Assembly (NCBI RefSeq): GCF_003173755.1
Contig: NZ_CP029553.1
Coordinates: 4,736,001 to 4,800,000 of the forward strand
Length of the DNA: 64,000 nucleotides
From: Methylobacterium terrae
Lineage (GTDB): Bacteria > Pseudomonadota > Alphaproteobacteria > Rhizobiales > Beijerinckiaceae
Reading direction: 5' to 3'
Below the pieces are notes generated by a model. The model saw nothing but the letters and a program-made list of their open reading frames with translations, did no database searches and was not told the origin of the DNA. A program made the translations under genes and the position numbers. Below are positions 26,980 through 33,875 of the stretch, in pieces (position 1 is the stretch's first letter; each line of letters starts with the position of its first letter).

Positions 26980-28872
26980 ATGACCAGCCTCATGCCCCCG
27001 ACCACGGTGTTTCCCGGCCTCGTCTGGGCCATGGCGGCGCTCGCCCTCGTCCAGGCCTCCCGGCGCGCGGCGCTCTGGCGGGTCGGGGCGGCGGCGCCGG
27101 TGGCGTGGCTCCACGGCCTCGCCCGGCTGCCGCGCCGCTACCTCGTCGACGTCCACGCTATCGTGGCGCGCGACGCCTACGCCTCCCGGATGCACGCGGT
27201 CGTGGCGGGCGGGCTGCTCGCGGCCTCGGTCCTGACGGCGCTGGCGATCCTGCCGCCGCTGGCGCAGTCCCGGGCCTACTGGCTCGTCGTGGCACTGGCC
27301 TTCGCGGTCACGGCGGCGGGCGCGATCCTCGTCGGTGCGCGCCGCTACCCCGAGAAGCAGAAGCGCCTCTCGGCCGGGCGCTTCCAGATCCTGCCGGTCC
27401 TGCTCGTCGCCTACGCGGTCGGCGGCACGCTCACCGCCCTGCTGCTGGCGCTCGGGAGCGACGGGTTCGTCGTCCCCCTCGCGCTCGCGGCGGCCGGGGG
27501 CCTCGGCCTCGCCTTCGAGGTGCGCCACGGGCCGATGCGCCACGCGGCGGCCGGCGCGCTCCACCTCGTCGCCCATCCCCGGCCCGGCCGGTTCGAGGGC
27601 CGGCCCGACACCGCGCTCCAGCCCCTCGACCTCGACGCCCCGCGCCTCGGCGCCGAGATGCCGGCCGACTTCACCTGGAACCGTCTCCTCTCCTACGATG
27701 CCTGCGTGTCCTGCGGCCGCTGCGAGATCGCCTGCCCGGCCTTCGCCGCCGGCCAGCCGCTCAACCCGAAGCGGCTGATCCAGGACCTCGTCGCCGGCCT
27801 CAACCCCGAGGAGCCGCTCTATGCCGGCAACCCCTATCCGGGCGGCCGTGGGGCGGAGGGCGAGCGCGGACCGCTGGCGCGGCTGATCGGCCCCGACGCG
27901 CGCATCCACCCGGACACCCTGTGGTCCTGCACCACCTGCCGGGCCTGCGTCGAGGAATGCCCGATGATGATCGAGCACGTCGACGCCGTGGTGTCCTTGC
28001 GCCGCTACCAGACGCTCGAGCGCGGGGCGCTGCCCGAGAAGGCGGTCGGCCCGGTGACGGAGCTGCGCCAGGCCGGCGATCCGGGCGGGCGTCCGCTCGC
28101 GGCCCGCACCGACTTCGCCGCCGGGCTCGACCTGCCGCTGATGGCCGAAAGGGGTCAGGCGGATGTGCTGCTCTGGCTCGGGGAGGGTGCCTACGACCTG
28201 CGCTACGGCCGGACGCTCCGCGCCCTGGTGCGGCTGCTGCGGCAGGCGAACGTGGACTTCGCGGTTCTGGGGGCGGAGGAGCGCGACACCGGCGACCTCG
28301 CCCGGCGGCTGGGCGACGAGGCGACCTTCCAGGCGCTGGCGCGGGAGAACATCGGGACCCTGTCGAAGTACCGCTTCGGCCGGATCGTCACCGCCGACCC
28401 GCACGCGCTGCATGCGCTCCGCAACGAGTACCCGGCCTTCGGCGGGCACTATACGGTGGTGCACCACACCGCCCTGCTCATGGAGCTGATCCGGGCCGGA
28501 CGACTCAGCCCCGGGCGCCTGCCGGACCTCTCGGTCACCTATCACGACCCCTGTTACCTCGCCCGCTACAACGGCGAGACCGAGGCGCCCCGCGCCGTGC
28601 TCGACGCGATCGGCCTGACCCGGATCGAGATGGCCCGCTCGGGCAAGCGCGCGATGTGCTGCGGCGGCGGCGGCGGCGCGCCGGTGAGCGACGTGCCGGG
28701 CGAGCGGCGCATCCCGGACCTGCGCATGGCCCAGGCCGCGGAGACCGGCGCAGGGATCGTGGCGGTGGCCTGCCCGTCCTGCACCGCGATGCTCGAGGGC
28801 GTGACCGACCGCAAGGCCGACATTCGCGACGTCGCCGAATTGCTGCTCCAGGCCGTGGAGGCGGGACGATGA
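26980..28872 (+). CDS. dgcB: Dimethylglycine catabolism membrane Fe-S protein
   Basis: A 630-residue membrane-bound electron carrier. The first 170 residues hold several membrane helices (FPGLVWAMAALALVQASRRA; AGGLLAASVLTALAILPPLA). Two [4Fe-4S] motifs follow: CVSCGRCEIACP near residue 242 and CTTCRACVEECP near residue 316. The C-terminal half is heterodisulfide-reductase-like, with CCG-type Cys clusters (CCGGGGGAPVSDVPGERR near 559, then CPSCTAML). In the pathway it couples dimethylglycine oxidation to the quinone pool through the ETF. Its stop overlaps the etfA start (ATGA). Confidence 0.9.
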   Translation: MTSLMPPTTVFPGLVWAMAALALVQASRRAALWRVGAAAPVAWLHGLARLPRRYLVDVHAIVARDAYASRMHAVVAGGLLAASVLTALAILPPLAQSRAYWLVVALAFAVTAAGAILVGARRYPEKQKRLSAGRFQILPVLLVAYAVGGTLTALLLALGSDGFVVPLALAAAGGLGLAFEVRHGPMRHAAAGALHLVAHPRPGRFEGRPDTALQPLDLDAPRLGAEMPADFTWNRLLSYDACVSCGRCEIACPAFAAGQPLNPKRLIQDLVAGLNPEEPLYAGNPYPGGRGAEGERGPLARLIGPDARIHPDTLWSCTTCRACVEECPMMIEHVDAVVSLRRYQTLERGALPEKAVGPVTELRQAGDPGGRPLAARTDFAAGLDLPLMAERGQADVLLWLGEGAYDLRYGRTLRALVRLLRQANVDFAVLGAEERDTGDLARRLGDEATFQALARENIGTLSKYRFGRIVTADPHALHALRNEYPAFGGHYTVVHHTALLMELIRAGRLSPGRLPDLSVTYHDPCYLARYNGETEAPRAVLDAIGLTRIEMARSGKRAMCCGGGGGAPVSDVPGERRIPDLRMAQAAETGAGIVAVACPSCTAMLEGVTDRKADIRDVAELLLQAVEAGR

Positions 28873-30110
28873 CCAGGATCCGCCGCGATCCGCGCGCCGA
28901 GCGGGCGGCGATCCGGATCGCCGCCGGCCTCCGGCCCCGCTACGACCGGACCGCCATCGGGGTGGCGAAGGCCGCGGGCGGGCGCCCGCGCCGCGATCCC
29001 CGGACCGAGCGCACGGGCCAGCGCGTCCCGGGAGGCGACCGCCCCCGCTTCGACCTCGGCCAGATCGCCCGCGGCGAGGCTCCGGTCCTCGCCGAGAGCC
29101 GGCAGCGGCCGGCACAGGCGGCGGCACCGAAGATCGTCATCGTCGAGGCGCCCGCCTTCCTGGTCGCAGTCGTGCCCGACGCGGCCGGCGGGCGCCTGTC
29201 GGCCCACGATCGCCAGGTCCTGGGCGCCGCCCGGGCGCTCGCCGGGCGCGAGGGTGCGGTCGCCCTCGTCTCGACCGGCCCCTGCGAGGGGGCGGGGCCG
29301 GCCGGCGCCGACCGTCACCTCGCCCTCGACGAGGCGGGCGCCGACCCCGACGTCCGGGCCGTCCGGGTCGCGGCGGCGCTCGAGGAACTGGCGCCGCGCC
29401 ACGTCCTGTTCCCCGAATCCCTCGACGGCGGCGACCTCGCCCGCCGGGTCGCGGTGCGGATGGGCGCGAACCTGTTCGACAACGCCGAGGTGGTCGCCCC
29501 CGGCGGCCTGATCCGCCCGGCCCGCGGGCGCCGGGTCGAGCAGCGGGCGGCGCCGGGCCTCCTCGCCAGCGTGGCGGCGGACGCGATCGCCGACTATGCC
29601 GGGCCACCCCGCGAGGCGCGGCCGCTGATGGTTGAGGCTGCGCCGCCCGCACCGCGGCCTTCCGCGATCGTGTCGGCCGAGCGCATCCCGGCCGACCCGG
29701 CCACGGTGCCGCTCGCGCTCGCCGAGTTCGTGACCTCGGCCGGCAACGGCCTCCACGACCTCGACACCTTCCGGCGGCTCGTCGCGGCCCTCAACGCCAC
29801 GCCGGGCGCCAGCCGCGTCCTGTGCGATGCCGGGCTGATGCCGCGCCACGCCCAGGTCGGCGCCTCGGGCACGGTGCTCGCCGCGACCTGCTACTTCGCG
29901 CTCGGCATCTCCGGCGCGCCGCAGCACCTCCAGGGCGTGGCCGGCTGCGAGCACGTGGTCGCGGTCAACACCGACCTGCACGCCGCGATGATCGAGCGGG
30001 CCGGGCTCGCGATCGTGCAGGACGCCCAGCGGGTGATGCCGGCGCTGCTGCGGTTGCTGGCCTGGGACACCGAAGCGCGGGACGCGCAGGAAGCGGGAGA
30101 GCGCTCGTGA
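28869..30110 (+). CDS. etfA: Electron transfer flavoprotein alpha subunit of the dimethylglycine system
   Basis: A 413-residue ETF alpha subunit. The C-terminal FAD domain is clear (QVGASGTVLAATCYFALGIS, then GAPQHLQGVAGCEHVVAVNT). The N-terminal ETF fold begins near residue 90 (IVEAPAFLVAVVPDAAGGRL). The first 85 residues are an extra basic region with two imperfect repeats, RRDPRAER...RPRYDRTAIG and RRDPRTER...RPRFDLGQIA. An extension starting with RRDPRAE is, from memory, also present in the Pseudomonas betaine-cluster EtfA, so it may be a feature of this subgroup. It overlaps dgcB by four bases and etfB by four bases. Confidence 0.88.
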   Translation: MTRIRRDPRAERAAIRIAAGLRPRYDRTAIGVAKAAGGRPRRDPRTERTGQRVPGGDRPRFDLGQIARGEAPVLAESRQRPAQAAAPKIVIVEAPAFLVAVVPDAAGGRLSAHDRQVLGAARALAGREGAVALVSTGPCEGAGPAGADRHLALDEAGADPDVRAVRVAAALEELAPRHVLFPESLDGGDLARRVAVRMGANLFDNAEVVAPGGLIRPARGRRVEQRAAPGLLASVAADAIADYAGPPREARPLMVEAAPPAPRPSAIVSAERIPADPATVPLALAEFVTSAGNGLHDLDTFRRLVAALNATPGASRVLCDAGLMPRHAQVGASGTVLAATCYFALGISGAPQHLQGVAGCEHVVAVNTDLHAAMIERAGLAIVQDAQRVMPALLRLLAWDTEARDAQEAGERS

Positions 30111-30937
30111 ACATCGCCGTGCTTCTCTCCGCCGGCCGCCACCCGGTCTCCGGCGCGGCCGTGCTGCCCCGGCTCGAGGCCCAGGCGATCCGGATCGCCG
30201 CCGGGCTCGGGGAAGCCTACGGCCTGCATGCCGGGCCGGATGCCGCCGCGATCGCCGACGCCCTCGGCCAGGGGCTCGGGCGCATCGCGCACATCGCGCT
30301 GCCCGAGGGCGTCGATCCGGTGCCGGCGCTCGCCGCACGGCTCGCCGCGGCGGCGCCCGACCTCGTGCTCGCCGGGCGCCGCGGCCAGGGCGGCGACGAG
30401 AGCGGGTTCGTTCCCTACGCGCTCGCGGCGGCGCTCGACCGCCCGCTGGTTCCCGACGTGCTCGCGGTCGCGCGCGGCGACGCGGCCGGGACCCTGCGCC
30501 TCGACCAGAGCCTCGGCCGCGGCGCCCTGCGGCGGGTCGTGGTGCGCGGGCCGGTCATCGCGACGGTGCATCCCGACGCGCCGGCGCCGCTCGCCTACGC
30601 GTTCGGGCAGGCCCGGCGCGGATCGATCGATCCGTGCGGATTGATCGATCCGTGTGGATCGAGCGATTCCCTCGGAACGGCCGGTGCCGATGCCGCCGCG
30701 GCGCCGGCCGTCCCGGTGGAGGAGCGGCCCTACCGCCGCCGGCCCAAGCTCGTGAAGGGGGCGCCCGCCGGAGGCTCGGCGGCGGAGCGGCTCAAGGCGG
30801 CGACCGGCGAATCCGGCGCGGCGGCGACCGGGCGCCTCCTCGTCGATCCCGATCCGGAGGAGGCGGCGCGCGAGATCCTGGCCTATCTGCGGCGGATCGG
30901 CGTCGTCGCGCCGCCGGCCCCCCGCCCGAACCCGTGA
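30107..30937 (+). CDS. etfB: Electron transfer flavoprotein beta subunit of the dimethylglycine system
   Basis: A 276-residue ETF beta subunit, starting at a GTG in a GTGA overlap with etfA. MNIAVLLSAGRHPVSGAAVL is the ETF opening, and LVLAGRRGQGGDESGFVPYA corresponds to the AMP/FAD contact loop. It carries a low-complexity insert made of three imperfect 18-bp units at 30621-30674 (peptide GSIDPC, GLIDPC, GSSDSL), likely a recent in-frame expansion in a surface loop. With EtfA it should take electrons from DgcA. Confidence 0.88.
   Translation: MNIAVLLSAGRHPVSGAAVLPRLEAQAIRIAAGLGEAYGLHAGPDAAAIADALGQGLGRIAHIALPEGVDPVPALAARLAAAAPDLVLAGRRGQGGDESGFVPYALAAALDRPLVPDVLAVARGDAAGTLRLDQSLGRGALRRVVVRGPVIATVHPDAPAPLAYAFGQARRGSIDPCGLIDPCGSSDSLGTAGADAAAAPAVPVEERPYRRRPKLVKGAPAGGSAAERLKAATGESGAAATGRLLVDPDPEEAAREILAYLRRIGVVAPPAPRPNP
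30621..30674 (+). repeat. In-frame 18-bp tandem repeat inside etfB
   Basis: Three units starting GATCGATCGATCCGTGCG, GATTGATCGATCCGTGTG and GATCGAGCGATTCCCTCG. The third is more diverged. It encodes a Cys- and Asp-containing insert in the beta subunit. Confidence 0.8.
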
Positions 30938-30945
30938 GGAGACCC

Positions 30946-31476
30946 ATGTCCGCCATACCCGCACCCTTGAGCCCCGACGACCTCTTGGCGCGCCTGCGCG
31001 AGCGCGGCATCGCCTACGAGCTGTTCGAGCATCCGCCGGTCCTGACGGTCGAGGCGATGATGGCGGTCTGCGGCGACATCGCGGGCGCCCACACCAAGAA
31101 CCTGTTCCTGCGCGACAACAAGAAGACCTACTTCCTCGTCACGCTCCACCACGACGCGGCCGTCGACCTCAAGGCGTTCCGCGCGGTGCTCGGCGCGCGG
31201 GGCGGCCTGTCCTTCGCCAGCGCCGAGGCGCTGCGCGAGCAGCTCGGCGTCGAGAGCGGCGCCGTCTCGCCGCTCGCCGCCCTCAACGCCGCACCCGGCA
31301 GCGTGAGGGTCTTCCTCCAGGACAGCCTGCTCGACGAGACGCGGATCAACGTCCACCCGCTGGTGAGCACCCGGACCCTCAACCTCGTCCCGGCCGATCT
31401 CGTCACCGCCCTGCGGGACGAAGGCCACACGGTCACGCCCTTCGCCCTGCCGGAGGGGAGGGGGGAGGAGAGCTGA
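30946..31476 (+). CDS. YbaK/ProX-type aminoacyl-tRNA deacylase (PrdX-like)
   Basis: A 176-residue single-domain protein of the prolyl-tRNA deacylase family that hydrolyses misacylated Ala-tRNA(Pro). The pattern LRERGIAYELFEHPPVLTVE, then HTKNLFLRDNKKTYFLVTLH, with Lys in KNLFLRDNKK, is characteristic, as is the C-terminal DETRINVHPLVSTRTL. It follows etfB by 8 bp with a GAGGAG ribosome binding site, so it belongs to the betaine operon as its last gene. Its metabolic link to betaine is unclear; PrdX genes are usually free-standing. Confidence 0.88.
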   Translation: MSAIPAPLSPDDLLARLRERGIAYELFEHPPVLTVEAMMAVCGDIAGAHTKNLFLRDNKKTYFLVTLHHDAAVDLKAFRAVLGARGGLSFASAEALREQLGVESGAVSPLAALNAAPGSVRVFLQDSLLDETRINVHPLVSTRTLNLVPADLVTALRDEGHTVTPFALPEGRGEES

Positions 31477-31537
31477 GGCGCTTCGCTCGCAAAAGAAGAG
31501 GTGCGGGCTTTGTGCCCTCTCCCTCGGGCGGCCGTCG

Positions 31538-31650
31538 CAGTCATACGATTTCCTGCTGATCGCTTCGCGATGCGGAAATCGGCTTCGCTCAAGCGCCGCG
31601 CGGGCTGGTGATACGAGATCCGGAAGTAATCTTCCGGATCTCGTATCACA
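31538..31650 (-). repeat. Dispersed repeat, family E copy 2 (inverted relative to copy 1)
   Basis: A reverse-oriented copy of the 16605 repeat. Its hairpin at 31609-31648 has perfect 18-bp arms (TGATACGAGATCCGGAAG and its complement) with a TAAT loop. The stem differs from copy 1 by paired changes that keep the pairing. It lies in the 405-bp gap between the convergent betaine and sarcosine operons, where it may also end transcription. No gene is seen in that gap. Confidence 0.8.
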
Positions 31651-31881
31651 CATCTCCGCCTGAGAGCAGCGACGGTCGAAGTTGGCACGCCCCTCCTCCC
31701 CACACCGTGCAGCGATACCGGGCAAGTCCGGGATCGCCGGGAGGAGGGAAAAACGCGGACCTTTCCGGTGGGTTGGCTCTCGGAGGAGATGTATGGACGC
31801 GATAGCCGCCCGCGCGGGCGGAGAACTCGCGCTGACTTCACCACCCGCACGCTGCGTTACGGGCAGTCGGGGAGTGCGCCC

Positions 31882-33285
31882 TCAGCACGCCGCCACGTTG
31901 ACCGCGAGACCGCCGAGCGAGGTCTCCTTGTACTTCTCCTGCATGTCGTGCCCGGTCTGGCGCATCGTCTCGATGACCTGGTCGAGGCTGACGAAGTGCA
32001 CGCCGTCGCCGTGGAGCGCCAGGGAGGCGGCGGCGACCGCCTTGTTGGCCCCGAAGGCGTTGCGCTCGATGCAGGGCACCTGGACCAGCCCGCCGACGGG
32101 GTCGCAGGTCATGCCGAGATGGTGCTCCATGGCGATCTCGGCGGCGTTCGCCACCTGGCGCGGGCAGCCGCCGAGCACCGTGGCGAGGCCCGCCGCGGCC
32201 ATGGCGGCGGCCGAGCCGACCTCGCCCTGGCACCCGACCTCGGCGCCGGAGATCGAGGCGCGGCTCTTGATCAGGCCGCCGATCGCGGCGGCGGCCAGCA
32301 GGTAGTCGCGGCCGCGCTCCTCGCTCCAGCCGGGGCAGAAATCGATCCCGTAGCGCAGCACCGCCGGCACGATGCCCGCCGCCCCGTTGGTCGGCGCCGT
32401 GACGACCCGGCCGCCGGACGCGTTCTCCTCGTTGACCGCGAGCGCGTAGAGGCTGATCCAGTCCATGATCTCGTGGGCCGGCCGGCTGTTGGTGAGCCGG
32501 GACGCCTCGAGGGTCTGGTGCAGGCGCCGGGCGCGGCGGCGGACCTTGAGGCCGCCGGGCAGGACGCCCTCCATCCGCAGGCCCCGGGCGATGCAGGCGA
32601 GCATCGCGTCGCGGATCGCGTCGAGCCCGGCATCGATCGCCGCGTCGGAGCGCAAGGCGCGCTCGTTCTCCCGCTGCACCTGCGCGACCGTCAGCCCGGT
32701 CGCGGCGCAGATCGTCAGGAGTTCGGCGCCGCTCGTGAAGGGGTAGGGCACGGCGACGGCGTCGATGCCGTCATTCACCGCCTCGCCCTCGCTCTCGACG
32801 AAGCCGCCGCCGACCGAGTAGCACACCACCTCGTCGAGGATCGCGCCATCCCCGTCATGGGCCCGGAAGCGCATGCCGTTGGTGTGGCGCGGCAGCAGCT
32901 CCTTGAAGTTGAAGACGAGGTCACGATCGGGCGCGAAGGCGACGCCCGGCAGGCCGGTCTCGCCCGTCTCGGCCAGCGCCCGGGTGTAATCCTCGACCCG
33001 GTCCGGATCGATGGTCGCCGGGTCGTGCCCGAGGAGCCCGAGGGCGATCGCCACGTCGGTGCCGTGGCCCCGCCCCGTCCAGGCCAGCGAGCCGAAGATC
33101 TCGGCGCTCACCCGGGTCACGGTCCCGGCCCCGTCCTGCCCGGCCCCGTCCTGCCCGGCCCCGTCCTGCGCCGCGCCCCGGGCCGCGACCCGCTCGCGGA
33201 AGCGGCGCGCCGCCACCATCGGGCCGATCGTGTGCGAACTCGACGGCCCGATGCCGATCTTGAACAGATCGAAGGCGCTGATCAT
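31882..33285 (-). CDS. sdaA: L-serine ammonia-lyase (serine dehydratase), Fe-S type
   Basis: A 467-residue single-chain [4Fe-4S] serine dehydratase converting serine to pyruvate and ammonia, the exit step of the pathway. The beta domain opens with [20 protein letters not shown]. The alpha domain has [40 protein letters not shown] and [19 protein letters not shown], which carry the cluster Cys residues. It contains a short repeat insert GAGQD at residues about 37-52. The start overlaps the stop of soxG (ATGA), so it is translated as the last gene of the sarcosine operon. Confidence 0.92.
   Translation of the reverse strand: MISAFDLFKIGIGPSSSHTIGPMVAARRFRERVAARGAAQDGAGQDGAGQDGAGTVTRVSAEIFGSLAWTGRGHGTDVAIALGLLGHDPATIDPDRVEDYTRALAETGETGLPGVAFAPDRDLVFNFKELLPRHTNGMRFRAHDGDGAILDEVVCYSVGGGFVESEGEAVNDGIDAVAVPYPFTSGAELLTICAATGLTVAQVQRENERALRSDAAIDAGLDAIRDAMLACIARGLRMEGVLPGGLKVRRRARRLHQTLEASRLTNSRPAHEIMDWISLYALAVNEENASGGRVVTAPTNGAAGIVPAVLRYGIDFCPGWSEERGRDYLLAAAAIGGLIKSRASISGAEVGCQGEVGSAAAMAAAGLATVLGGCPRQVANAAEIAMEHHLGMTCDPVGGLVQVPCIERNAFGANKAVAAASLALHGDGVHFVSLDQVIETMRQTGHDMQEKYKETSLGGLAVNVAAC
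33126..33170. repeat. In-frame 15-bp tandem repeat inside sdaA
   Basis: Three units of CGGCCCCGTCCTGCC (the last ends in G), encoding the repeated pentapeptide QDGAG in serine dehydratase. The near-identity of the units points to recent slippage. Confidence 0.85.
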
Positions 33286-33875
33286 CGCCTGACGATCCGC
33301 TCGGCCGGGCCGGCCCCGAGGGCGGCCTCGGCGAGGAGGCCGTGGACGTAGGTGGCGAAGGAGCGCCAGCACTCGACCCGGTAGCGCGGCTCCGAGCCCG
33401 GGCGCCGGATCAGGACGATCTCGGCCTTGCCCAGCAGCGTGCGGGTCGCCGCACCCGGCGGGAAGGCGGCCTCGCCGAGGTCGAGCGGGCAGCCGGCATT
33501 GAGGGCGACCGCCGCCAGCGGGCCGCTCACGTCGATGCCGACGTTGCGGTGCGAGACGTCGACGATCGCGTGCGCCCGCTCGCCGAGGTCGGCCGCGACG
33601 GCCGAGGGCAAGTGGTCGGCCTCCGCCTCGTCGCAGCCGATCAGCCACTCGTCGGGCCCGAGGCGGGCGATCCAGCGCCGGTCGTCGCCGGCAACCGAGT
33701 TGATCGGCCCGTCGAGGGGCAGGCCCGCCGCCGAGGCGATGGGATCGCGGACGCGAAGCGCGAAGCGCGCCTCGGCGCCGGCGGGCTGGATCACGACGCC
33801 GGTGCGGACCGGATCGGCGGCTGTGCTGCGGCCGAGGGGGAGCGCGCGGGCGGTGCGGTAGAGAGCCTCAAGCAT
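33282..33875 (-). CDS. soxG: Sarcosine oxidase gamma subunit
   Basis: A 197-residue SoxG, the small GcvT-like subunit of heterotetrameric sarcosine oxidase. Blocks WIARLGPDEWLIGC, AIVDVSHRNVGIDVSGPLAA and RYRVECWRSFATYVHGLL are typical. The ATG at 33875 is chosen because it gives the family N-terminus and overlaps the end of soxA by 8 bp. It is fourth in the order soxB-soxD-soxA-soxG-sdaA. Confidence 0.9.
   Translation of the reverse strand: MLEALYRTARALPLGRSTAADPVRTGVVIQPAGAEARFALRVRDPIASAAGLPLDGPINSVAGDDRRWIARLGPDEWLIGCDEAEADHLPSAVAADLGERAHAIVDVSHRNVGIDVSGPLAAVALNAGCPLDLGEAAFPPGAATRTLLGKAEIVLIRRPGSEPRYRVECWRSFATYVHGLLAEAALGAGPAERIVRR

Noticed and set aside
31477..31881. Small frames sharing a peptide (ARRLSEADF..IAKRS) with a frame near 16650
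   Set aside because: Both peptides are by-products of the same dispersed non-coding repeat (family E); neither has a start, a ribosome site or other coding support.
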